DNA of 64,000 bases from Plantago ovata (lineage: Eukaryota > Streptophyta > Magnoliopsida > Lamiales > Plantaginaceae): NCBI GenBank assembly GCA_028274465.1, contig CM051456.1, positions 17,387,745 through 17,451,744 on the forward strand, given 5' to 3'. Below the pieces are notes generated by a model, which saw only the letters and a list, made by a program, of their open reading frames with translations, did not search any database and was not told the origin of the DNA. Every line of letters begins with the position of its first letter. Position 1 is the stretch's first letter. Both the position numbers and the translations under genes were made by a program. Shown in pieces: positions 37,984 to 49,763 of this stretch.

Positions 37984-38933
37984 CTACATTCTTTCCACTT
38001 TCAAGGTTTCAATTACTTTGAGAGTTTCAGCTTTTGCCTGGTTGTTGATGAAGACTTCAGTTAGAACCTTCTTGGAATGCAAAGATGCATTCAGCAGCAT
38101 CAAAGCCTAACAAACAACACACAAGAAAAACAATATTAGTAATAGCTCAACTAGTTCAAATTCTTGATCACAGCCAGAATAAACTAAGAACCAGCATTAT
38201 ATATGCAGACCTCCTTGACGCCTAGATTAACCACTTTTTCCTGCAAAAGAGTAACATCCTTCACATTGAACTCTTTAAGCAATGTAACAGTCGAAATGGC
38301 CGACATAGGCTTGACAACCAAATCATCCATCACCATATACAATGACAATTCGCTCACCCATCCAACTTCAACAGACTTCCCACCATCAACACCACACGGG
38401 ACGAATTCCATAACCGACGTCATATGACTGCCGCAGGTGGGGCAAATCGCACGCTTGTCAACAGAATAACCGGAGTTCTTACACTCTGGACACTTACAGA
38501 AAAGTGCCTCAGTGGAATAGTCCTCTTTCTCTTCTTCTTCTTCTTCTTCCTCTTCGTCTTCATTGTCATCTTCCTCCTTCTCCACGTCCTCATCCTCGCC
38601 AGTATAATCTTCGTCTCCATCATCATCAGAAGCAGCATCTTCTAGGTCATTATCATCAAACAGCAGGAAACTATTGATCGGTGTGGACGATCGAGTAGGG
38701 TTTAAGAGTGCTGTCTTGTTTTGTCCTGGGTGAATGAACATGGGATCGAGGCTTTTGATGCTATCAAACAGGTTACCCAAGGAACCAGCAATTCCTAGCT
38801 CTCGCACCATACCAACAACAGTTGCTAAAGGTAGAGACATTATGCCAAACAGGAAATCTACACTGCCTTTGCAAGCCTCCGCAAATAACACATTGTTTGT
38901 TTCTGAGTCGATTAACAGCTTAATCCTCGGCAT
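37984..38933 (-). CDS. DUF674-family protein, copy E, 281 aa, intact
   Basis: Exon 1 is 38211-38933 and exon 2 is 37984-38106, with a phase-0 intron after NLGVKE. It starts MPRIKLLIDSETNNVLFAEA, then SVDFLFGIMSLPLATVVGMV. Residues about 97-138 are a nearly pure Asp/Glu insert. Then comes a paired-Cys module (CKCPEC with Cys148/Cys151, CPTC with Cys164/Cys167, and an HMTS tail), SLYMVMDDLVVKPMSAIS and the exon 2 ALMLLNASLHSKKVLTEVFINN. A 5'-UTR intron is suggested by GGTAAGT ending at 39079 on the minus strand. The promoter carries GGCCCAA and AGCCCAAC words about 180 bases further up. The function is unknown; the acidic insert plus Cys module hints at nuclear or nucleic-acid-related work, but that is speculation. 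Confidence 0.88.
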
Positions 38934-39248
38934 TTTATCTTTTCCCTATATAGAATCTCTCTACAATCTACATATACCAAACAAAAAGGAATAAATAAAT
39001 AAACTTAGGAAGTTCAATTTGCAATTGTTTCATGCCAATTGATATGAAGGACGAAGGTAAGGAGAAGAAATGGACTTACCGTTATCAAAGAGGCACTTTA
39101 GGTTTCCGCCATTGAATGGAAGAAATGAAGCAGAATTGAAGTATCGAAGAAAAGCCAGTGCCCAGGTCTTCCGGAGTAGACGGCTATGGAGTGTGGACTA
39201 TAGTAGCGTAAGACGAAAATGGATTGTTATTTACTTGACTCATTTTAA

Positions 39249-39275
39249 TTGGGCCGATAACAGTTGGGCTTTATT
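39249..39275 (-). promoter_or_regulatory. GGCCCAA/AAAGCCCAAC promoter motifs of DUF674-E
   Basis: On the minus strand AAAGCCCAACTG precedes GGCCCAATTA by a few bases. GGCCCA/AGCCCA words are known plant growth-gene (site II/UP1-type) promoter elements. The same pair occurs upstream of copy F. Confidence 0.5.
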
Positions 39276-39529
39276 ATAAAGTTAACCCGCTGCCCTGCAA
39301 ATTGTCGGATAGATGGTGCGTTACAAGTCGTGTGATTGTTTTTCGAGTATTAAAAGAGGTACTAATTTTTTAAATTTTGTTTTGGCTGCCCAAGGGCCTG
39401 CTTACAATACTGTAAGAAGGCTTTTTTGACTGATGTTTTGAAGAAACATTTTGAACTTGGCGATTGATATGTGTTTGCTAAAGTGTTTGACTGATTGATA
39501 GGTCGGCCTCTAATGGTTAAGCTAAGCTA

Positions 39530-39725
39530 CGTACAGAGAGAAAATCAAATAGTAAGGTGAATTAACGATACAAACGCAACTACTTAAAGAGTGAAGCTGA
39601 GGGGATGAAGTGAACTAACCGGGTGCGCGCAATGGAGATTCCCGTGAAGCAAAATTCAAAATCTCAGAGAAAACCAGTCCTCAGGAGAAGTCGGTGATAT
39701 AGTAGGTTAAATGAAAATTGGACAA
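39530..39725 (-). pseudogene. Orphan DUF674 5'-leader copy without a gene
   Basis: GAAGCAAAATTCAAAATCTC (from 39646) matches the F leader GAAGCGAAATTCAAATTCTC, and the sequence CAGAGAGAAAATCA near 39533 matches F at about 42768. A GAACTAACC stands where E and F have the 5'-UTR donor (ACTTACC). No DUF674 coding sequence follows before copy E, so it is a remnant of a lost copy or of the duplication event. Confidence 0.6.
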
Positions 39726-41109
39726 GTATATATAATACTCCTACTATATACTTTGCGCCAATATTAATGAGTGTTTAGTTTCTTTTTTTTTCTCTTGATG
39801 CATGTATAAGTGACTCTTTGTATATTTACCCGTGCATGAATCTTTGTTTTTATCTTTTTCACTTGTTCATGATTCATGAATTTCATGTTGTATCTTTATG
39901 GCAGGTTACTAGTGCTCGTTTCCCATGCTATCCTAGGCGACTATATATGTCTTCATTAAAATTGCTACGGGTACAAAAATTGTTATGAAATTTGTACAGA
40001 TTAATGTCATCGTTTAGTCTAGGGGTTTCACTGAAACTTCTTATATACTTTAACAATTGGACTATTATTTTGTCCATGTAGCTATCATTTGCGACTAAAG
40101 TGGATTGATTTTGTTCAATATTTTTGCAACTTGGGTGAGTTTTAAACACACATCCCTGTAAATTTTGAGGTGAATGATGAACCTTGAATAAATGTTTTAA
40201 GTGAATCGAATTTTTAATTTTATTTATTTGTTTAGATTCAAATAACATTTTAGATTCATAGATTAGCTAGGTTTGGTTGTTTAGGTTCGTTTAAGGATCA
40301 GAACGTTTCTCAGTTATTTGGTTCAAATGCCCCAACCTCCATGCTTAGGTTCGTCTACGACTCTACGGTACCTCCCCCCAACACCCACCGGCACACTCAA
40401 TCTCGATCCGATCACTATTAATTGTGGACCCCACCCTGGGCTCCTTTATATTGCTACAGTAAGGGGAGGTTCCACCCTAGAAGGCCCATAGCCTGTGTCT
40501 GCCTATACGCCATACTCCAGAGGTCAAGATCATCAAAGTCAGGCAGGGTACCAGACCCCACCAGCCAAATTTCAAATGTATAAAAAGATTGCGGTGCTAT
40601 ACTAACGTGATGCAAATTTAGGAATACTATAAAACTACGACCTAAATTGAAGTAAATTACTGTAGATTAGATGTGACAAAACAATCGAGCAATCTGATTG
40701 ATTTTCCCCAAGAATTTCACTCAACTCGATGTCCATTTCTCATAATAAGAGCATAGAAGTTTTTTTTTGTTTTTGAGTAGAAGAGCATAGATGCTATAAC
40801 ATTTTGTATGGAAAAAACAGGTTTCCCTAAGAACTTTAGGTTACAAATTATGCAAATATCTCATACAACATCCACAAGAGAACAGCTCTTATTATTCGAT
40901 AGGTAGCAAGAAAGTAGCTCAAGCTTTTACTACGACGAAGGCAAATGAAAACTGAACAACAGGAAGCCCCAGTTTCGGCATCTCTTGGATAGGAAACTCG
41001 TAGACGCACCAAACTGAAATAACAGTATGCAGATGGCAGAAAGCTTCTATTTTTAGGCCATCAGCAACATATAACTGGAGAATGCCAGTACTTCACTTGT
41101 CTAACATGT
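39726..41109. other. Spacer between the orphan leader and DUF674-F
   Basis: AT-rich, with a GC-richer patch at about 40365-40560 that encodes nothing recognisable. No supportable gene. Confidence 0.35.
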
Positions 41110-42075
41110 TCAACTACTCCCAGTTTTTACAACAGGTTCCGGTGCCTTACAGGGGTTGTTGATGAAGACCTCAGTAAGAACCTTCTTAGAGTGAAAAGAT
41201 GTATTCAGCAGCATCAAAGCCTAACAATACAACATTAAGCACAAGTTAGTAATCCAAAGAAGATTAGGGCAAAAACTTGTATAGTATTATATCGCTGATC
41301 TTTAACTGACAGCCCGAGACAAGTAAAGTATAAATTGAACTCCAAAGACTCAGCATACCTCTTTCAATCCCAGATAGACCTCTTTCTCCTGCAAAAGAGT
41401 AATATCTTTGATGTTAAGATCTTTAAGCACTGCAACAGTTGAAATGGCAGCCATTGGCTTAACAACCAAATCGTCCATCACCATGTATCTTGTCAGTCCG
41501 TTCACCCATCCAACTTCAGTAGGTCCAGTAACAGAAGGAGCATACGGAACAAATTGCATTTCGGATGTCATATGACCGCTGCAGGTGGGGCAAATTGCAC
41601 GCTTGTCTACAGCATAACCAGAATTGGGACACACGGGGCACTTAACAAAGAGAGCCTCAGTTGATCCATCTTCTTCTACTTCATCATCATAATCAGTTTC
41701 CATCTCATCGTCCTCATCCTCAACCTCACCATTATAATCCTCATCATTAGCCCTATCATCAGGCTCATCATCACCTTCAGACTGAAAAAGCAGAAGACGG
41801 TTGAGTGGTGTGGATGCTCTGGTAGGTTGTAAAAGAGCTTTGGCACTTTGTCCAGGTTGGACGTATTTGTCATCAAGGTTTTCGATACTCTGGACAATGT
41901 TACCCAAGGAACCTTTCATACTAGGACCTTGGACCATCCGAACGGCTGTTGCCATTGGAAGAGCCATTATGCTCAAGATGACATCCACTGCTTCTTTGCT
42001 AGCCTCCGCAAATAGGACCTCGTTTGTTTCCGAATTTATCATCAACTTCATAGTAAGCCGGATAGCCATGGTCAT
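41110..42075 (-). CDS. DUF674-family protein, copy F, 275 aa, intact
   Basis: Exon 1 is 41359-42075 and exon 2 is 41110-41220, phase-0 intron after YLGLKE. The start is MTMAIRLTMKL, or the second Met two codons later; a longer in-frame extension upstream is more likely 5'-UTR intron, because a leader exon ending GGTAAGTTC at 42867-42868 matches that of copy E. Features: KLMINSETNEVLFAEASKE, ALPMATAVRMV, an acidic insert of about 35 residues (101-136), KCPVC and CPTC (Cys146/149 and Cys162/165), LTRYMVMDDLVVKPMAAIS and ALMLLNTSFHSKKVLTEVFINN. It is the sister of E, with a shorter insert and no Cys before the KCP. Function unknown. Confidence 0.87.
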
Positions 42076-42867
42076 CTCTATATGTATTCCAAAAGAGAAA
42101 CTGAACTTTATAAATGTTGACATAAAGAATGTACTTGATTAATTTAGACACAAAAAATCAGAGATGCAGTTACTAGATTGTCCCTGCCCTAAAAGATGTT
42201 GTCTACTTTCTTATTCTTGGAGCTAGCTGGTATTGTGACTTTCTTCTTTCAATCTCTCACTTTTCTTCATCTTCTTTCCGAAATCTTTTGGTTGGGTTTA
42301 AAAATGTCATTTAAGCACTGGATCATTCATAGGTTTATGCGTTGTGTCACTGATGAGATTTAAGTCCATATATATACATACCCGCATTGCTAGAAATGAT
42401 GGAATGCAATTTAGCTTCTTTTAGAAGTTTGAATTAATGGATGTAGATATTTGAAATTTTGAGAACATGATAAAGATTCATGACATGGATCCGAGATACG
42501 TGTTTTGATCATTTTATCACATCTTAGGTCTTAAATCTTGAAATTATTTGGTTATAAGAGTTTTGTTAGAAGCATTGATGAACTTTCAAGTTGGTGGTTG
42601 GTCCAGCTTTATGCCATCTTCTCACCAGCATTACTCTTACAGTCTTAGAGATGAAAAAAAAAAAAAAAAAAAAAAGGAAGCGAATAAGCCATTTCAACCA
42701 AAACACACAAAAATGGAACGCATTCTTTAGCAATCAGCAGCACCTAAATTGAAAAGTGAAGCTACCGAGAGAAAATGATAAACTAATTACGCCAATTAAT
42801 TAATAAAATATACAAACACAACTAGTAAAAGATTGAAAAAGCAAATTAGGGATGGAATTGAACTTAC

Positions 42868-42985
42868 CGCTATCCATCAAAATGACAATGGGGATTTCTG
42901 CAAGATGGAAGAAATGAAGCGAAATTCAAATTCTCAAAGACTTATAACTTTTGAAGAGAAGGCGAGAGTGGACTAGACCCCTGCG
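42868..42985 (-). other. 5'-UTR exon of DUF674-F
   Basis: On the minus strand it contains AATTTGAATTTCGCTTCATT and ends at the donor GGTAAGTTC; its counterparts lie upstream of E and in the orphan leader. The transcription start is not fixed. Confidence 0.45.
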
Positions 42986-43024
42986 GATAAGACGGCGATG
43001 ATGGTAGCCTAAATAACAATATAC

Positions 43025-43053
43025 TTGGGCCAATCTTAAGGGCTGGGCTTTAT
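43025..43053 (-). promoter_or_regulatory. GGCCCAA/AAAGCCCAGC promoter motifs of DUF674-F
   Basis: ATAAAGCCCAGC then GGCCCAAGTA on the minus strand, in the same order and spacing class as upstream of E. Confidence 0.5.
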
Positions 43054-43189
43054 AACGAGTAATTCGTTTTTCTTTTTCTTGGTGGAAATGATATAAATGC
43101 AAAGTGACAAGATTATAAATTATACTTTTGGAAATATTATAAATTAATCATACTATTAATAGTTTATATTAAATTAGTCTAATTTAAAA

Positions 43190-43650
43190 AAACTTACTAT
43201 AAACAACGGGGCGAAGCAAACCATTTCAATCGAGTAAACAGACAGAGAGAAGGACCAACAAAAAAAAGCGCAAACCCTAGCCCACGAACAACTACGGAAT
43301 TTGATCCAAACCCACCTCCTTTGGAGTGAAAGCAAGGAAGACAAAAAGAAGAAGAAAAAACTCACCGATTTCAAAGCCGATCAGAGCAAATCAACGCCAG
43401 CCGAAAAATATGCCAAGAAGAAAAACCAAATCGAAGCGGATAGGCTTGTAGATCGTCTCAAGACGATTTTAACCGTGCAATCGGATTTCAAATCGGGGCC
43501 GGAATCGACTGAAAAATAGGCCAGAAAAGGGTGGTTGCGGCGGAGTTTTTTTGGGGTTCGGTGGGAGAATCTCTCACTGACATACCTAGTGATAGGTATG
43601 AAGTGAAGAAAAAAGGAAATAATTTGAGTGAATAGTAGCAGCACTCGCTC
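43190..43650. other. Unassigned GC-richer block
   Basis: Less AT-rich than the flanks. It has open frames on both strands (43301-43519 +, 43381-43644 -) that are Lys-rich or hydrophobic without domains. It could be a decayed repeat or promoter; undetermined. Confidence 0.3.
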
Positions 43651-43860
43651 TTAAAAGAGCACCAAAGCCAAAACTCGATTTATGACGCCCAAAAGACTTT
43701 GCTAATTGAGCTTCAAACGCTTTCTAAGTATTAGATTTCTAATCATAATATACAGTATGTACACAAAACACAAATTTCATTGATGTGAATATTAATTTTA
43801 GATGTATTATTAATGTGGCAAAGGATACGACAGGTTGGTTTCGTTCCTTCCACCTATTTA

Positions 43861-44043
43861 GGCTCTGTTCTCTTCGTCTGAATTGAACTGATCTGAACTG
43901 AATGAAGTTGAATTGAACTTATTTGTAGTATAAAATACTATTAAGCAAATTTGAACTTAACTGAGCTTAATGCATCTCAACTGGACTCAATGCATCTGAA
44001 CTGAACTTAAAATAATCAATTTTCCGACGAAGACAACATAGCC
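43861..44043. mobile_element. Tourist-like MITE, 183 bp
   Basis: The left GGCTCTGTTCTCTTCGTC and the inverted right GGCTATGTTGTCTTCGTC match at 16 of 18 positions. Both borders carry a TTA target duplication (43858-43860 and 44044-44046). Subterminal TGAACTGA words are repeated. The TTA duplication and GGC ends fit PIF/Harbinger-derived MITEs. Confidence 0.85.
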
Positions 44044-44601
44044 TTATTCCCACAGAAACAGAATGAGTTGATTTTGAGAATCTGCTTTAGACTAAAATAG
44101 CAAAATAACACCCAAAAATAGCTCTCACAGTCTCACTATGACCGAAAACTTGGACGGGCACAAATTTGCTGCCAAAAAAACAAACCAAACATAGAATCAT
44201 CATATTATCTGAATCAGGTAAAAAACTTGTTCACAAAGATCATTGCAAGCATAGTCCATTTTCAAGCTGATGAAGAAATTTCCCTCGTTAAATCAGACAC
44301 AGTATACATTAGTACCGGATTGAGCAATTAATAATGAGTACGAAATCGAAAGCCAGCAACAAATGATTTAGGTGTGTGTTCCAACGAGGTTTTGACACAG
44401 TTCCACCAAGTTGGTGGAACACTGCTGGAGATGGTTTAATGACTACGACTATCTCTGAAATCTTCCCTAAATTGAATCGACCTCACGTGTTTGACTAGAA
44501 GTGTTTTATTCATGAATAAATCAAATCAGGAGCGAAAAGATGAAGGATGATGAAAATTTGAAACACCTAAACTCTACAGTGAAGAACTATGCAACTTCCA
44601 T

Positions 44602-47600
44602 CTACATGGACGCCAACAGATCTCTCATTTCTGGGACGGCTGGGACGCTCTCGCTTGGATAAACTTTAGCTACAAGTTGCGCGAAACTGTCATACTTGTC
44701 AAGGAATTCCTTCTGTCATTATTTCACAAATTATATATGTATTATCATCAGTTGGCCGGCCATGCAAAGATCTATGAGTCATGCAGAGAGTTATGTTTAC
44801 ACAACCACTAATGAACCGCAGCAGGTATGATTTCAAGAATACCATCTACATGTAACAGGTTGTGTGCATACAATGGAAGGCTTATAATAAAATCATGCCA
44901 AAGTAATAGAAAGAACATGGGAAGACACATTGTCATGCACGGACAGTCATTTTGAGTGGAAAACACACAGGATGACGTCGAAACAGATAGTGTACCATGG
45001 ACAATGACCTTTATGACAAATAAAAAAAAACAAACATTAGCTAGGCAATAGGCATGTTCCCACTGAAAAATTTAGGCTGTGATCATCAGTTTTTAGTTAC
45101 CTAAAATGAGATGGAACTGCAACATTCCTAATCCTCCCTAAAAGAATAAGGGTGATGAATCTAGTTTTCACATCTGTTTAGTTTGGTGTATCATATATCT
45201 CAACGCACAATAGACATTTATAATCCCAGATTACAAATAAGTACCTTGCATTTGTCCCATAATGAAGGCAAAAGTTCCTCTGTTGTCAAATGCTTCTGCA
45301 ACTTTTTATACATTGCAGTGATGGACTTGTCAACCTGCAGATGATAATGTGTTATTAGCAATAGCATAGTATTCTTCAAGCCACAAAAACCAAAAAAAAA
45401 AAAAAAAGAATAAAACCTTAAGCTCAAGCATTTTTCATACCCCAGATAGACTTGATTTTACCACTTTGCGTAGCTCCACTTTTGACAATCCCATCTGATA
45501 CGGGATCTGAAAATTTTGAAAAGCTACATATCAGCACCAGATACTTCAACTCTTGGGAATGAGAAAAGGGAAAGAAATAGCGGAATGATGCTCTAATGGA
45601 ACAATAGATACTACAAGTATATGAGTAAATCTAGAACAGCATACAGGAGTTACGCAGAAAAGTAGCAGCATGGGATTAGAGAAATGCTGGTAATGGCATT
45701 TAGAGTAGGTTATCAGAAAAGATAATACGTTTCTGTTACAGAAAATCTGGTGTTTTGCGGACCCAAATCTCTTGCTATCCATATTCTATTAGTATGTGCT
45801 CTATTTACAAAAGTGTGTTATAAATGAAATCAAAACATTTTTAGCACTCAATAGGTCAAAAATATGACAAGCTGTGTAATAGCCTAGCTGTCGACACGTT
45901 CAGCTCTTTAATTGTAATTTGCAAGAGCATATCTTTATTTTTCATATAGAAGAGGAAATATATGCAAAACCAACACGAACCTCTTCTGGAGTGATTGTGA
46001 ACAACAAATCCTCAATTTTTCTTGCGAACTGGAAAAGTCTTTCAAATTGCTGCATTCATAAAAGTAATATCACTATATAGAATTGGAACCCCAAAAGAAT
46101 TAAACAACTATAAAAAAAAAATAACTAATAACATCTATCAAGATTGACTAAACGGAAACAACGACGAACATACAATAGGTAAATACTCACATAGTATATG
46201 ATTGTGCTTATAAAGCGCATGCAAGCTTGTTCATAAGATTCACTTGCTTGGTGGTAGAATTTTGCTAATGTAGGCACAACATTTGCCAGGTCATAAAGAC
46301 TGCATAGTGGGAACAACCATGATATGTAGAAGTGGCAGAAACAGTACAAGCAACAAAAGAATGTTCATTATCTACATAGACATCAGAAGTTAGCGTTACC
46401 TGTTTTGAAATGCTGCATAGTTTTCCAATAAAAAAATGTCAGCATATTTCAAATCTGCTTGGGCAATTTTATCCAGTGTTACAAACATAATGGTCACCTG
46501 CCAAAATATGTCAAGATCCATAAAAACCATACAATGTAACTGGGACAGGTAGATATATTATGATCTGCTAAAAATATGTTAATAGATTGTAACAATTAGT
46601 GCACACAAGCTAATTTGAGGCTACTGCGGCATGCAGCCGATGCCTAAGATATATTGCCTCCACGAATTCACCAAAGAAAACACACACACATATATAACTA
46701 GGGAGATCCCCTGGTACAGGAATCCTTGTTATCTCTTTTGTAAGGCCTTGCACGGATTAAGAGATATCTGGGGAGAGAAAAGAAATTGGAGGAAAATCAA
46801 ATTTCTTTGGAAAATGTTGGATGAAAGAATCAATATTTACTTATTTTTCTGGTTTCCTTACTGAATCTACATCAGAACAAATATGGGAAGACTATATCTT
46901 CCTCCTTTTTTTTTCCCAGGAATCCTTTAAACCATGCAAGGCCTAAACTAATAGTGAATTTCTTACTCTATTTATAACAAAAATCCACATTATTATACTC
47001 TCTCCCGATCTCATCTTCCAGTTACTTTTTTGGATGATCTGAAGAACCACTCATTTGTAAAATATAAAGTTTTTAACCAATTAAAATTGTGATTATTAAA
47101 TTCATTCCTCCCAGTAAAATAATAGTCACCGAAGTTTTTGGAAACTTTTATCTATCACTATTAATTTTATTTCTTTTACAAGGATAGGTAAAAGTGAACA
47201 GGAAGAGATTGGGACAGAGGGCGTATATTAATTAGAATTGTATATTGCGTAAAATCAGATATGAATACAGCTGTGGAGTTGTTGCCAGAATTCCATTATG
47301 TAGCCAACTCTGAGGCGACTTGAGATGTTACATATAAGGCGTGAGATCCCAGCTTCAAATTCCTGACGGAACATGAAGTGAATATATGTATGTGAGTGTG
47401 TGACAGTATCGTTTATAGACCGGTCGAATCATAGAATGAGCCAAGAAGTGTGGCTTTGATTTTGGTTCTCTACATAGACTGTCATATTTGTGATAATGCA
47501 TGACCAGAAACTGAGTTTAAAAGGATGTTATCCTATGTCTTCTTTAATTCTGTGTCTAAACCAGTGTAGACAAAAAACAAAGTGATATTCACGAAGCCTA

Positions 47601-47995
47601 CTGACAGATGATGATGATCAAAACTTATAACTGATGACCCCAGGGTCCAGTCACGCATTCCATGGTTTACTACTCATATCAAGTAACATGTTTAATTAAC
47701 AAGGTTAACCAAAACAGGAATTATAACATTGAGTATCGCTGTAATACTAAGATTTTATTTTTAGGAAAGCACTTACAAACTTTGTATAGGCTTGATCAAC
47801 CAAATCCCTCGACTGACCCTGTATGTACTGCTCCATGCGGGTAGCAAGAGCAGCAAACCTGAAGAAAAGTTAAACCCTTAAATGCATGCATGACAGAAAA
47901 GTGGTAAATAAGTAGCTACGTTCAACACAAAAACTAGTGAAGATTGTAACTTGTAAGGCCTGCTTTCACATATATAAATAAATCAATAAATAAAC

Positions 47996-48094
<99 letters not shown>

Positions 48095-49708
48095 ACCTCC
48101 TTGATAAGTCAATTTCTTGTGACTTTCTATATGCCGTAAGTAACTAGAATAACTGTCCTTTATATAAATGAATTGATGTAATGTCTCATATACTGTTTTC
48201 CTAAATGACTTGCATTTAACTTGTCATGACATGATCAAAGGAAGTACTGTCACACACTGATACCAGACATTGGTTGCTTGAAAGCTCGTTCAGTTCGATC
48301 CAAATATAGGAAAGTACGACAATATTGACAGCTTCACCAATTTGTTACTACAAATCCTTATTTATTAATGACCATATATCCTAGGGCCGCCCATAGGCGT
48401 CTCTAGAGATTAACCAGCATCGCGAATTTTCATTCAAAGGAAGCATCAGAGTAATAGCCATAGGCCTTAAGTGTAAAGGTGTTGCAAACAAGCATATTCA
48501 GCTTTATCAATATTTCAAAGCGCACAATGTATGTCAATCAGAGCATTGCTCAATTGAAACATAAACAGACGTACATCAACCATGATACAAATGATTAAAA
48601 ACATAGCACCACTGGCTTGGAGCATCAAAGTGCCCTTCAGATTTAATTTGGCATATTTGACTGACAACAATCACATGCCAAATACAAGTCGTAACACTAA
48701 TAACAGGGAAGAGACAAAAAGAAAGAAAGAAAAGGAGTTGAACCAGTGTGCTGCTATTTTACCTGGATATATATGACAGTACTCCAACCTGCCGGACATT
48801 TTTTTCATTTCTTTCGATCTGGTGGCAAGCTTCCTCTACAAACTGATCCAAGATATAGTAATATTGCAGATTAACATCACCACAACAAACAAATGTTGAC
48901 AGATGAAGATCAGTCACAAATTTTCTACTTGTAGCCAATCTTCTGACAAAGATGTCACCACATATTTCTTAAAACTCCATGCCTCACTTTTTTACAGTTA
49001 ACTCCTCTTTTATCACAACAGCGATTTTGTTTTCTTTGTTGGGAAAGAGTTCTGATGGAGGATTAAAACTTACACGACCGAATTGTGACGAAATTCTACC
49101 CTCCAGGTCATCAAGTAAAATACGCACAAATCCTGCTGCATCAGCTTTCTGTCCAGACATATATTTTTCTGTAATTCCATGCATAGAGATACATCGCAAA
49201 GGATCAATCTTGTAAGCCCAGTCCACCACAGAATAGAAATCTTCCTAAAAATGCGCAAAAAAGGAAGGGCGGTTAGAAGATTTGTTCATCAAAAACATGG
49301 AAATTTAGGAAAGAACAGACATCGGTTTCAAATGCGTAATACCTGCACACCGTCAAGTAAATCATGGAGAGATTGGTTCAGTGCCTCCAGATCAGCAGAA
49401 GTTGGGCCTATAATATTGAGGTTAATTAAACTTTCAAAGAAGGCAGAGTAACAGTTTGGATGGGAAAACTGAAGAGCTACCAGGTTTCTCATTGTCATCC
49501 ATGTCTGTAATGCCCAAGTCATCATCATTCTCCGCATCATCCTTACTGGGAACAAGATCTGGAACTTCAAAGCACATGAAGTGTGCAAAAAACGAGCTCT
49601 ACAATTTGTAAAAAGATCCATAAGAAACAATGTTTAAAAAGACAAAAAGAAAACAAGAAAGTGACAGAATGAAAGATAGCCATGCCGAAGTAGAACACAC
49701 ACACACAC

Positions 49709-49763
<55 letters not shown>

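Noticed and set aside
38420..38645. Met/Lys-rich or Phe-rich open frames over the acidic tract of DUF674-E
   Set aside because: Shadow frames of GAA/GAT repeats in a coding exon.
43301..43644. Lys-rich plus-strand frame and hydrophobic minus-strand frame
   Set aside because: Mutually overlapping, low-complexity, no evidence for transcription or homology.
49183..49229. Independent gene suggested by an open frame at 48984-49229
   Set aside because: It is exon 17 of SEC3 with part of its introns.
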